From Sphaerulina vaccinii (lineage: Eukaryota; Ascomycota; Dothideomycetes; Mycosphaerellales; Mycosphaerellaceae): DNA of 64,000 nucleotides. The stretch spans positions 310,001 through 374,000 of the forward strand of contig JAKUDP010000010.1 of NCBI GenBank assembly GCA_022570795.1, in the 5' to 3' direction. The stretch's first letter is position 1; each line of letters starts with the position of its first letter. Below the pieces are notes generated by a model that was not told the origin of the DNA, did not search any database, and worked only from the letters and a program-made list of their open reading frames with translations. Both the position numbers and the translations under genes were made by a program. Shown one piece after another: positions 12,100-22,466 of the stretch.

Positions 12100-13908
12100 C
12101 TATTCGAGCTCGAAATCAAGGATGATGTTCGGTACCTGCGTGCTGTCGGGCGGCATACTGTAAGTGAAGTTCCAGAGATCGAATTCGCTAGATAACACAT
12201 TAGTTTGTCGGGCGCGATAGGAAAACGATAACGCTCCAGATAAGTGCGACACTCACTTGATTTGAGCGCAAGCTCCGCCAGATCTGCCACAGAAGCTGAT
12301 GCTTGGTTCAGGCATCACCGTTCCGGAGACCTTGATCTTGATTCCTAGTATATCATCCCACGAGTAGACGTTCTTTGGCCCATACAATCCATTCGGATCG
12401 ACGTGGAATACGAATTTACTGGTATTATTCCCATTCGGCAAGGTGAGGTTCAGTCTTCCTTTGCTGACTTCAGTGTGTAGAGCATTCATGTCTGGATATA
12501 GTGTCAAGAAGCCAACAGTACCAGTCTCACGCAGCCACTGCACAACGGCTGGATTGTATCGCTCCAAGTTCCTTGCAGGCCCTCCTGCAACATTCGCATT
12601 GAAGCTTTGGGCTCCAATTGTCAGATTCGCCGAGATCCAGGATGTTGTATTACGAGGCACGTAGTCGTATGCATCGGAGAACGCTTGAGCCTTGAAGAAC
12701 CTGCCTTCTGCACCTGGATCGTCGAATTCGGTCATCGATTTGAGTACGTGGTCGTTGAGCAGCCCTGTGTCAATGTGGTATTGGGACAGAATCGCCACCA
12801 GAGGAGCGAACTCGTAGTCGTCGTTGTGCGCAATAGCAAAAGGCTTGAACTTCTTCCCGAATGGCGAGGCATCTAGGCCAACGAAGCTCCAGACCCACTG
12901 AGCAGTGACTCCAACATATCGCGACTCCTCGTATCCATATGCTCGGTCCCAAGGTCCAGACAGTTGGCGCAGATTCGCGTTGTAAAGCTGGCCGAACTGT
13001 TCCCAGGTCTTCTTGATCATCCTAGGACCATTCGCTCCTAGTGTGGAGTTCGACGGCAGATACTTCGCCCACAGCGTCAAAGCGAATAACGAGACACCAG
13101 TATACGTCGGGCTGTTGAATTCGCTCAGGCTGCCTCCGACTTGATCGAACAGGTCAATGATCTGCTGTCCCCAGGACTCGCCTTCAGCTGTGATATTGGC
13201 ATCGTGTGTTCGGTAACCAATCCAGCCAGCTACTGCAGCTTTCATGATCGCGGCATTGGAGTAGAACGGGTAAAGGTTGTCGTCGTCGACACCGCCGACA
13301 CGGTAAGAGTCTCCTAGAGCGTTGAGATGCAGACTGGAGATCATGGAAGTTTGGAGCCATTCTGGGAGAAGCATTCCGTACTCTTCGATGCATACGATGA
13401 AAGCCGTGCCTATGAAGCCTCTCCAGTCTATGAAACACGGAATTGTTAGAGATATCTCAATGATCCTCTTCTCTGAGAGAACATGGTCTTCTATTGTAGG
13501 ATGAGAGATCAGCAAGTACTTACTAGGATCCCAACTATTGTAAATCACAGCTGGGTACTGCTCTGTTCCAGGATATGGTTGCTCTGGACAAGATTGATAA
13601 TCCCCATACCACTGCTCGCTGGCATTTGTGAATTGAGGTGCTATGATATTCTGGAGAATCTTGATTGCTTGTTCGACATCGTCGTTTTCGTTGCGTGCGA
13701 GTAGGCCAGCGGCATACCAGGACGATGAGCGTGTCTCATGTAGAAGGGCAGAATCGAATGCATACATATATCCAGCTTCCGAATCGTATAACTGGTCCAT
13801 GAAGCTCATCGGTTGCTTGAGTAGATCACGAGCACAGTCGTTCATGTTGGCTCTCACTGCTGTACATGTCAATAAGCACGACAAGGTCGCTGATCTGAGA
13901 GGCTTCAT
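12100..13908 (-). CDS. Predicted secreted protein of unnamed fungal family
   Basis: I do not recognise a named family. Exons 13908-13524, 13427-12257 and 12187-12100 give 547 residues. Splice joins restore smooth sequence (SWDP/NWRGFIGTAF and AQI/NEFDLWNFTYSMPPD). The first intron is 96 bp and in frame, the second 69 bp. Residues 1-20 resemble a signal peptide (MKPLRSATLSCLLTCTAVRA), and there are many N-x-S/T sites. The body is rich in Trp, Tyr, Gly and Asp (SSSWYAAGLLARN, SLSEFNSPTYTGVSLFALTL, SGPWDRAYGYEESRYVG). That pattern is compatible with an (alpha/alpha) toroid of carbohydrate-active enzymes, but this is only an impression. An upstream exon 14142-13965 could splice in frame through a 45-bp intron (13964-13920), making about 610 residues with another signal-like start (MPQTLFAASCLSLYHVPTG). 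The true start is therefore unsettled. Confidence 0.75.
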
Positions 13909-14489
13909 CTTGCTAATGCCTATTGGAACAAGGTCAGAGAAGTGAGCTCTGTTATGCTACAGACCTGTTAGGTCTTGTGCCATTGACGTTGCATCTGCAG
14001 GAACCATCGGCAGAAACGATAGGCCATATTGTAGAGGAGTTGGCGGCTGAAGTGTAAATTCGCCTATCCTTCGCGGAGACGCAGGTCCCGTCGGTACATG
14101 ATATAGCGAGAGGCAACTTGCAGCGAACAAAGTCTGAGGCATCTCACACTGTCGACTGACACGCCCTACTGAGGTATCAGTACGCCAGGCCTAGCGATGC
14201 TACTCCCCGTAAGGACGGATCCTTGTGAAGGAGAATACGCGCTCGATGCAAAGTTCTTGATGCGCAGACAGGCCGCAGAAAACTCTATGTTTCTTGTACT
14301 GGGAGAGGTCATGAGCACTTCCACGACGCTGTACCGGTAAGACTTAGGATCTTCGACTGCGTGATCAGTAGTTGAGGTCGGTGTCGTGAGGATGAAGAGA
14401 CGATGGAGAGATGCTGTAGGATTGGCAGAAGATGAAACAAGGTCACGAGGTTTTGGCGCTGTTTCGCGTTTGTGATGTCAGCGGCTCGA

Positions 14490-15003
14490 CGCCTTTGCTC
14501 TAGCTAGTCTAGCTAATAGTCTACGAAGCTATTCCTGTTTTCTAGTTTTTAGCTTCTTAGCTTGCTTAGTAATCTACTTCTATAAAAACTTCTTAGAATC
14601 TTATATAAGTATTATAGAGTAACTACTAACTATAGCTAGATTTCTAAAGTTAAGGTTGCTATCTAAGGCAGAACCTACCTCCTTCTTCTTATAATATTTA
14701 TAGTAATACTTTCGTTCCTTATAAACAATTAATAATTTATTAGTTACTACTACTTCTATATACGACCTATATTAATAAGAATAAACTAGTATAGTATAGT
14801 AGAAAGTTCCTTGCCTATTAATATACTATTCTATTCTTCTATACTATTTTTCTATATCTATACTAGAACCTACTAGTCTATATCTAGTTTCTTTATATAT
14901 TTCTTCTATTCTAATTTAGATAGTATCTAGACTTTAGCTTTATAAAATACTAGATATCTATAAATATATTTAAATATATTCTAATTATCTTAAAATTAAA
15001 CGA
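14490..15003. repeat. Short AT-rich RIP-like relic
   Basis: The sequence switches abruptly from normal composition to TA-rich DNA with very few CA/TG dinucleotides, then back at about 15,003. It has the same texture as the large island further right but shows no LTR, TIR or translatable domain. It probably is a heavily mutated transposon fragment. It ends only about 85 bp before the start codon of the frameshifted F-box gene, so it occupies that gene's promoter. Confidence 0.6.
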
Positions 15004-15087
15004 AGTTGTTGTCGTGTTGTCGTGTTCTCGACTTCCATCTCCTGCTCTTCCTCCTCTCATCAAGCGACCAACTCTTCTACCGGCATC

Positions 15088-16827
15088 ATGGCTCTCCTCG
15101 AGCTCCCAGCAGAGTTGCTTCATCACATCTGTGCCTTCTGCACGATTTCGGATCGCAGCAAGCTACGACTCGTCTGTCATCTACTGCAAGATGTCGCGGA
15201 CGAACACTTCATGAAAGGCATACCTTTGCACTTCCTTCGCGAAGACTTCGATATCGATATGGTCGAGGACCTCACACTAAACCCTCGAATCGCCAAAAGC
15301 ATTACCCAAGTGCACTTGCAAGCAGATCGTTTCCAGCTCTTGGAGTTTGAAGAGTGGGACGAATTGAGGAAAAAGAACATTGAGGAAAGTCGTGGCGATG
15401 CTGAGGACATCGTAGCCTGTGGAGGGGACTGTGGCAGTCGAGCTTGCCGTTTGGAGATTCGAAATTATGAGCGAGAGACCAATCGTCAACTGCTGGGGAA
15501 GTCCAAGGCCGCCCTCAAAGCCGCATTCGAGAAATACGAGGAAGGATGGCACAAAGATGATGGACGAGTCCCGCCAGCAGCAATGCTTTAAAAAACTCTT
15601 CGAGCGCTGTCCTAAGCTCAGTAATGTCGCAATAGGCATGCGGGATGAACTGTCACAACTCCCATGGCAGCATGTCCACGCATTCCGCGAAGCTATGGTC
15701 GGTCCTTATGGCGATCATATGAGTCCTCGTATTGGCTATCGTCCACTGCGGGAGCTTTTGCTCGCAATGAGTGAAACAGGCAAGCACCTCAAGCGGCTCG
15801 ACATTGCACCAATCTCGCATCAATTCTTCGAAGAGTGCGAGTGCTGCACTCACAAGTTCCACGACGCAGTCAGCAGAATCCAAGACTTACACATCACCAT
15901 CAATGACCAGAATCTGCGCCAAGACAGAGCCGACTTGTATAATTTTGAAGGTGACGAAGAGGACGACGAGGCCATTGATGCGTGGTTGGAAGCGCGAATG
16001 GAGACCACAACACAGGCCTACATCAGAGTGGTGCGGTCCTTTGAGCACGGTGGTCTCGCTGCCTTCTTCGGCTGCGCCACACATCTCACGTCGCTCAACT
16101 TCGTCGCACCAAAAAATGTCACCAGGTGCAGAAGACGCTGTCGCATTGGAGCACATCGTGGGAGATCACCACTGGCCAAATCTGACCACATTGCTGCTAC
16201 ACAACTTCAAGTGTCGTGAACACGAATTGACCACGCTCCTGGAGAAACATGCTGGGACTCTACAGAATCTGTCGCTACGCAACGTGACCTTCCTCGAAAG
16301 TGCCCCTCGATCATGCTTTGAGGCCATAGCTGGCAAGTTACCGCAGCTTCAACGGGTATCCTTGAGAGGGCGCTTCAAGGCACATGGTAAATTTCATTCG
16401 CGGCATGAAGCAGACATCTACATGAGCAGCGTTTCGCACCGGGCAAGATCGGATCCACAGACGCGCAAGGTCCAGGCATACCTCATCACGGGTGGTCAAT
16501 TCCCAGTAGAGATACTCAAGCATACTGGGAACATCGGATTCAGCGAACTTCTACGTCTATACGGCGACAATCACCAGATCTATCCACACACATCTGAGAG
16601 CGGCGAGTGGATTGATGACTAGCCCAAGCATCGTTCTGGATCCCAGCAAGCTCGCTGAGCTTCTTTCCGATGGCCAGCAACTACATCCTATCGTCTTGAC
16701 AGACTCGATGTTGAAAGAGAGTAAGTGCAGCTCCTATCTGAGCCGTACACATGTAGATACCAGCCAAGCGCGAAGAGGCGAAGCTGCGAGTCCACGCCTG
16801 AAGAGGCAGCGGAGAAGGACTGTGTAG
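15088..16827 (+). pseudogene. F-box-like protein gene broken by frameshifts
   Basis: The start encodes an F-box-like motif (MALLELPAELLHHICAFC, then SKLRLVCHLLQDV), as in adaptor proteins for SCF ubiquitin ligases. Protein-like sequence then moves through all three frames: frame 1 to about 15,553 (KYEEGWHK), frame 2 from there (MMDESRQQQCFKKLFERCP) to about 16,115 (NFVAPK), and frame 3 from there (MSPGAEDAVALEHIVGD) to the TAG at 16,620-16,622. A further protein-like piece follows in frame 1 (SPSIVLDPSKLAELL). Each change equals one extra base: an A in CACAAAGATG, an A in a six-A run near 16,114, and one base near 16,615. No GT-AG introns bridge the first two. The 3' end is uncertain. This is either a real pseudogene or homopolymer sequencing error, although the other spliced genes here are intact. 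Confidence 0.7.
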
Positions 16828-17043
16828 ATGATTCACAGGCTGAGGATCAAGGCGTCACACAGAGCACGTTCTGAGGGCAGTAGTACAAATCGGGAGAGTA
16901 GCTGCACTCTCTATTTCAGGCAGGGTCCCCAGATCAACCATGAGTCCTGTCTTAACTCCTCTTGCCTTGGTATTCAGACGTCTGCTCGAGGGCAATTGGT
17001 TGAGCAATGTGTCTCTTTTGCACTTCAACTATGAACGCTCATC

Positions 17044-18981
17044 TTACTCGCTTCGACTCCCATTCTTCGTAGTCTCCGCCCCTCCATTCGCCTGTTGTCC
17101 CTGTTTCTCCAAACTCCTCTGCAGCGCCTTCTCCTCAGCAAGACTAATACTTCTCCTCCTGATCTTTTCCAGATCTCCGAAGACAGCAGGAACCAGTTCC
17201 TTCTTGTTGACTTTGCCCATAGCATTGCGTGGTATAGCGTCCACGACTTTCATGTCTTGAGGGATCTTGTATGCCACTAGCTTGTCCTTAAGCGCACGCC
17301 GCATGTCCATGGCACTCCACTCTCCGCCTTTTCTCCCACTTGTCTTGCCTTCTTCTGTAAGAACGACAACAGCAGCGGCTTTCTGTCCCCAGGCTTCTGA
17401 AGGGAGGGCTACAACAGCTACTTCTGATACTTGAGGTAAGGAGAGCAATTCTCGCTCGATTTCGAGTGCTGAGACTTTCTCCCCGCCGGTCTTGATGATA
17501 TCCGCACTTTTGCGCCCTTGGATGAAATATGCAGGTCCTGTTGCCCATTTTCCACTCTTACCTTCACCTGCTCCACTCTCCTTGGGTAGGGCTTTGCGAA
17601 TGGCGATATCTCCTGTCTTGAACCATCCATCTTCTGTAAATTCTTTCTTGGTTGCTTCAGGGTTTCGCCAATATTCTCGAAAAATCGTGGGACCTTTGAG
17701 CTGGATCTCTCCGCTACTTTCGTAATTATCTTCTGGAATGATGGAGTCTGTGTCGGTGTCGAAAAGGCGAGCTTGAACACTTGGCAATGGCCAACCAACA
17801 CTGCCATCTATGCGGTCTGCGTCGTCTAGACCGCAGGAGATTGCCATACCGACTTCTGTCATGCCGTAGCGTTCGAGTAGGACGTTGCCAGAGGAGAGAT
17901 TAGTCCAGGCTTTCTTTGTTGGGGTGGGCAGAGCTGCTGAGCCGGAGATGTTGAGACGTAGGTGTTTGCGCTGGACGGCTTCATCTGCTGCTGATTGGGT
18001 ATCCGAAGGTAGATCAGGATGTGATTGTAGCATTCGTGACCAGACTGTGGGTACGACCGTGAAGAATGTTATGGGCTTCTTTTGTTCGCTGTTGCCGTTG
18101 AGAAAGGGAGCGGCGAATCGTTTCCAGACGTTGTCAACATTGAAAGGAAACATAAACTCTATCGTGCTGCCGGATAGGAGAGGCGTGAGAAGGGCGTTGA
18201 CAGTGCCGTGGATGTGGTGGAGTGGGAGCACATGTAGTAAGTGGTCTTCTGGGGTGTACTTCCATGCTTCGATCAATGATTGGGCCTGGGCTGTCAAAAA
18301 TGAAGTAGGTAGGAGAACGCCCTTTGGCTTTGCAGTAGTTCCGGATGTGTAGAGCATCATTCCACCTTCTGTCTTTGAAGACGCCTGTGAGATCTGCACC
18401 GATGAGGATGATGGTGCTCCCTCCTTGATCTTCCCAACAGCCAACCGTAATGGCTTATGGTCTATGCCTTCTTTCAGCACTTCCTGGGCCAGCTTGGAGT
18501 ACTTGGCAGAGTGAAGGACAGCCAGAGCTTCGCTGTGGTTGATGATGTATCGTAGTTCTCCTGCTGGGAAGGACGGCGCCATAGGCACAGCAATAGCATT
18601 GGAAGCCAGACATGCGAGGAGTGTTACCACATAGTCATAGCTGTTCTCCACCAAGAACGCAACGCGCTCTCCAGCTATTGTCTCATCGTTCTTGTCCGTG
18701 TCCTTCAACAGCTGCTCTGTTCTCGAAGCCACATCTTGCAGTAAGCTTCCATACTTGAAAGTCCTCCCACTCAATGAGTGTATGACTGCTGTTGACTCGG
18801 GGTCGTGGTTCTGAATGGCATCAGTAAAGGCGCTCTTGTGTAGACTGGCCAAGGAGGATCGTGTCATAGTCGTTGCGAATGATCGTGTGGTGGTAGCTCT
18901 CTGTAGTTTCTCTCCCAATCTTTTGGACAGGCAATGGCTGGACTGGTAAAAGCGTTGCAGGAGAGATGGCCATGTATTCAT
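17044..18981 (-). CDS. Malonyl-CoA synthetase-like acyl-CoA ligase (ACSF3/MatB group)
   Basis: A 645-residue intronless member of the ANL adenylating superfamily, which activates a carboxylate with ATP and transfers it to CoA. ATP-binding motif YTSGTTAKPKGV at 211-222, LLERYGMTEVG at 368-378, TGDIA at 456-460, hinge GRKSADIIKTGGEKVSALEI at 489-508, and catalytic Lys590 in RNAMGKVNKKEL. The combination SGSAALPTPT (346-355), LERYGMTEVGMA and GSVGWPLPSVQARL is typical of the MatB/ACSF3 malonyl- or methylmalonyl-CoA synthetases, so malonate is the best substrate guess. The N-terminus is rich in Arg, Ser and Thr with almost no acidic residues (NTWPSLLQRFYQSSHC to about residue 45), suggesting mitochondrial import. 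A charged tail of about 45 residues follows the catalytic domain. It is divergent from the J-protein gene. Substrate is inferred, not shown. Confidence 0.9.
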   Translation of the reverse strand: MNTWPSLLQRFYQSSHCLSKRLGEKLQRATTTRSFATTMTRSSLASLHKSAFTDAIQNHDPESTAVIHSLSGRTFKYGSLLQDVASRTEQLLKDTDKNDETIAGERVAFLVENSYDYVVTLLACLASNAIAVPMAPSFPAGELRYIINHSEALAVLHSAKYSKLAQEVLKEGIDHKPLRLAVGKIKEGAPSSSSVQISQASSKTEGGMMLYTSGTTAKPKGVLLPTSFLTAQAQSLIEAWKYTPEDHLLHVLPLHHIHGTVNALLTPLLSGSTIEFMFPFNVDNVWKRFAAPFLNGNSEQKKPITFFTVVPTVWSRMLQSHPDLPSDTQSAADEAVQRKHLRLNISGSAALPTPTKKAWTNLSSGNVLLERYGMTEVGMAISCGLDDADRIDGSVGWPLPSVQARLFDTDTDSIIPEDNYESSGEIQLKGPTIFREYWRNPEATKKEFTEDGWFKTGDIAIRKALPKESGAGEGKSGKWATGPAYFIQGRKSADIIKTGGEKVSALEIERELLSLPQVSEVAVVALPSEAWGQKAAAVVVLTEEGKTSGRKGGEWSAMDMRRALKDKLVAYKIPQDMKVVDAIPRNAMGKVNKKELVPAVFGDLEKIRRRSISLAEEKALQRSLEKQGQQANGGAETTKNGSRSE

Positions 18982-19477
18982 CTTCCTTTTTTCCCAACAG
19001 AATGCAGATTAGCCTCGCCTACAGCTGTCTGATATCCGACAGCTGCGATTATCGTCTCCATCCATTTCGATCAGATGTCCGACAAACAGTGACGATGTCG
19101 GCGAGATCACTCCACAACCGCTCAGCCCGTCGCCGACTGGATATTGCGGGAGTGTTATGAGCATCAGACACTGGTCGACAACATGCTCTTAGCTAGAGTA
19201 CGAAGACGATAGAGAAGAAGATGGCATCACTTCTATTCATATACTGTGGTAGTAGTGACTAGACGGGGATGTGTTGTTCAATGAGCTGTCTGTCACATGC
19301 AACGAAAGGAACATCGCTGCTTTGCAAGAGAGAGTGAATGAGATGACGTGCGCTTCCCGCGGACTTTCTCTCGCAAAGCCACATCAACAACATCACACTC
19401 TTCCCACTCATCTCTGTTGCCATTCTTCTTGATACACCAAATATTCACACCGACAGCACGACAGACAACAGCGCAAG
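18982..19477. promoter_or_regulatory. Shared intergenic region between divergent start codons
   Basis: 496 bp separate the start codons of the acyl-CoA ligase (minus) and the J-domain protein (plus), so both promoters must lie here. CT-rich stretches occur just before 19,478, as is common in fungal promoters. I cannot assign individual factor sites. Confidence 0.55.
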
Positions 19478-21045
19478 ATGGTGGTCGACACCGAGTACTA
19501 CGACGCGCTGGGCGTGAAGCCCACCGCAACCGAGATTGAGATCAAGAAGGCATACCGCAAGAAGGCCATTCAACTGCATCCCGGTGCGCCCTTACGTACG
19601 ATATAGGTCAGCTGTCAGAGGACTAATGCTGTGTAGACAAGAACCCAGACGACCCGACTGCGCACGAGAAGTTCCAGGCTGTAGGAGAGGCTTATCAAGT
19701 ATTGAGCGATAAATCATTAAGAACACGATATGACCAGGTGGGCAAGGAGGGTGCGAGGCCCGACTCGGGTTTCGAAGACCCAGCAGAGTTCTTCACTATG
19801 ATCTTTGGTGGCGAGGCTTTCCAGGACTACATTGGCGAGATCTCCATGATGAAGGACTTGACCAAGAGCATGGAGATTTCCATGCGCGAACAGGAACAGG
19901 AAGAGGCAGCTGCAGAGGCTACTGGCGCACCTACAGACACCGCTACTGCTAAGGAGAAGGAGGCGGAGGCTGCGAAAGATGCAACTCCTGCTACTGCACC
20001 TCCACCACCAGTATATGCAGAGCCCGCGCCGCCAGAATATGCGACTGCAGGTGCTGCACAGGAGATCCCGATTCGCGACTCGAAGCCAGTCTCTGGAACA
20101 TCCACACCAAGACCCCAAGGCGTACCTACCCGACTTGCCATCACCGACCGGACAGAAGAGGAAGCTGCGGCCACTGCTGCTGGCATGACGGAAGAAGAGA
20201 AACGACTGCGAGAAAAGGAAAAGAAGAAGGGTGGCTTGACACGAGAGCAGCGTGAGGAGTTGGCCGCTTTCGAGGCCGAACGCAAGAAGATTAGAGACGA
20301 ACGTGTTGAGACGCTGGCTAGCAAGCTCAGCGATCGCATGAGCGTGTGGACCGAAACCGACAAAGGCAAGGATGTCACAGAAGCATTCCGCGAGAAGATG
20401 AGACTCGAGGTGGAGAATCTCAAGATGGAGTCTTTCGGTATCGAGATCCTCCACGCCATTGGACAGACCTATGTCACCAAAGCATCCACCTACATCAAGA
20501 GCCAGAAGCCCCTGATTGGTGGTGTCAGTGGTTTCTTCAGCCGACTGAAGGACAAGGGCAACATGGTCAAGGACACTTGGGGCACTGTCTCATCAGCCAT
20601 ATCAGCTCAGATGGAGATTGAAGAAATGGCTCGCGCGGAAGAAAAGGGTGGCGAAGAATGGACTGATGAGAGACGTGCGGAATATGAAAAGCGCGTCACT
20701 GGCAAGATCCTAGCTGCAGCGTGGAGAGGAAGCAAGTTCGAAATCACTGGTATTCTGCGGGACGTCTGCGATAAGGTCTTATACGACAAGAAGGTGAAGC
20801 CAGAGAAGCGTCTCGAGCGTGCCCACGCCCTCATCATCATAGGTGAGATGTTCGCAAAGGCTCAACGAGACCCAGACGAGGAAGGGGAGTTCATGGCGTT
20901 CGAGCAACTCATGGCTGAAGCGACTGCAAAGCGCGAGAAGAAGGCAGACACCAAGAAAGAAAAGGAGAAGGAGAAGGGTGAGCGTCACAGCATGTTCGGA
21001 GGAGGACACAAGCATGATGAGAAGCCGACCGCATCGACGTCTTAG
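19478..21045 (+). CDS. J-domain co-chaperone with DnaJ_X domain (CAJ1-like)
   Basis: Predicted Hsp40 that stimulates an Hsp70 partner. Exons 19478-19583 and 19637-21045 give 504 residues. The 53-bp intron splits the Asp codon of the HPD motif, and splicing restores IQLHPDKNPDDPTAHEKF with HPD at 34-36. The J domain (about 5-70) ends in YQVLSDKSLRTRYDQVG. Residues 130-240 are Glu/Ala/Pro/Lys-rich low complexity. The DnaJ_X (PF14308-type) region covers about 240-460, with ILHAIGQTYVTKASTYIKSQ and KILAAAWRGSKFEITGILRD. There is no signal peptide or Cys-rich zinc-finger domain, as in the CAJ1/DJP1 group of class C J-proteins. The Lys/Glu tail ends at TAG, but the same frame stays open for 354 nt beyond it (see next feature). 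Role in organelle protein import or turnover is known only for relatives. Confidence 0.92.
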
Positions 21046-21402
21046 GGTGACAGCACGCTATCGACTCCATCGCGCCATGTCAGAGACGAGCAGCAATCCA
21101 CAACCCAGGGACCTGGCTCGCCATCTCTCGAAGACTTCCATTCGCGTCGCAAAATGTCTTTCTCACCTTCACCACCTCGGACTCCAGCAGGACCCTCTCA
21201 ACTTCCAGCAATCAGCACTAGCAGGAGAGGCAATGCTCAACATGGCATTCGCGCTGTGTCTCCGAAGCACGATACAGAAGACGCCAACTCATGGAAAGAC
21301 GATCTCGCTGAAACAGAAGAGAAACTCGCAGAGAACGAAGACGTTCCGAAAACAGATGATCCTCGACCACCGACAATCGCAAGCCGTGAGCTGGAATAGA
21401 CC
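21046..21402 (+). other. Open in-frame extension after the J-protein stop
   Basis: Directly after TAG (21043-21045) the same frame is free of stops until 21,399. It encodes Ser/Pro-rich then acidic sequence (PGSPSLEDFHSRRKMSFSPS; SWKDDLAETEEKLAENEDV). It could be 3' UTR open by chance, a stop-readthrough tail, or a spliced tail. A GTGAGC donor at 20,978 joined to an AG at 21,084-21,085 would remove the stop and keep frame. Composition favours a protein, but no homology can be claimed. Confidence 0.35.
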
Positions 21403-21905
21403 CCGCGTATCGTCTAAACATCGCCGAACTTCACCCAAGACGATGTGTTCTCGGCGCTCCCGTGATTAAGCGAGACTGTATCCACCCGCCTGGTTTTCTT
21501 TTTCTGCTCATCGGAGATTATGGCGTGCAGAAACTAGAGCTAGTAGCGTTGTTGCTTGCTGGGATCTTGCGGAGGCGTCATCGTTTTCGCTCTCTCGTCG
21601 GATATTTGTTGCAGGAATAGATGTGGTGTTCGACTTCACGTTATACGAATGAGTCATGGCACCAGGCATTTCGTTCAGGGCTGATTATGGCAGACAGACA
21701 GACGATAGATGTTGTTGGAGCGTTCAAGAGAGATATCCCAGTATAAGGAGAAGCTTTTCATCTAATGTCCTTCATGACTTCGAGCGCTACCTAGGCAGTT
21801 TTAGTCACACTCCTCTCCACACCTCCCCTCACTCCTCTCCGTTCCTTCTACTCCATTGATCGGTCTCCAGTCCCTCTGACAATCTGGACGAGTGTCCGGA
21901 GCAGG
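21400..21905. other. Convergent intergenic region
   Basis: About 0.5 kb between the end of the J-protein frame and the stop of the NTF2-like gene. No coding exon, repeat or RNA gene is apparent. It should hold the 3' ends of both convergent transcripts. Confidence 0.45.
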
Positions 21906-22466
21906 CTATAAAGCATACAACTGCGCTGCTGAGTTCTGTTCACGATAGATTGTTGTGATCTGTTTGTATTCACCCACTTTCAAGATATAGATCCCCCTTA
22001 TTGGTGTACTTGTTGCATTATTGTTGGGTGGACTCGCTACGACGGAATTATACCAGGTAATTGTAGAGCAGGTGTGAGATGTGAAGATTGTTGAGATAGG
22101 GCCGTGTTGAGTCCAGTCTAATTCGACTAATTTCATGAATAGTGAGCGAGTACGACATATTGTACCATTTAGCTGAAAGGCAAGGCAACGGAGTCAGCTT
22201 GGAAGGGGAGCAATGTTGATTGATGTGATACTTACTGGTTCGCCAGCGATGTAAGCATAACTGTCTGATACTGCGGTGACATTCTCGACTAGTATCTCGT
22301 TGGCGACTTCTCTGTAACCTGGCGCTGTGCGGATCACGGTTGTGAAGTCTTCGAGTATGGAGTCCACGTCGGTTGAGGAGAGACAATTTGTGTTCTTGCT
22401 GCACGTGGACGCAGTGGTATGCAGTACAAAGATGGAGAGCAGGAGGAAGAATTTGAAGTTGGCCAT
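21906..22466 (-). CDS. Small secreted NTF2/SnoaL-like protein
   Basis: Exons 22466-22236 and 22172-21906 give 165 residues across a 63-bp phase-0 GT-AG intron that joins YAYIAGEP to LNGTICRTRS. Residues 1-20 form a signal peptide (MANFKFFLLLSIFVLHTTAS). The mature part starts TCSKNTNCLSSTDVDSILED and follows the pattern of fungal secreted NTF2-like proteins: APGYREVANEILVENVTAVS, then an AGEPLNG turn, and a final beta-strand pair (RGIYILKVGEYKQITTIYRE). There are four cysteines (22, 28, 83, 112), which could form two disulfides, and several N-x-S/T sites. No catalytic residues are obvious. The longer minus ORF running upstream to 22,772 was not used, because the internal Met starts directly with the signal peptide. 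The gene ends about 1.3 kb from the transposon island. Function is unknown; an apoplastic role is speculation. Confidence 0.82.

Noticed and set aside
20843..21469. 208-codon plus ORF overlapping the J-protein 3' end
   Set aside because: It is a shadow frame of the J-protein gene with Arg/Ser-rich, unnatural composition and no motif.
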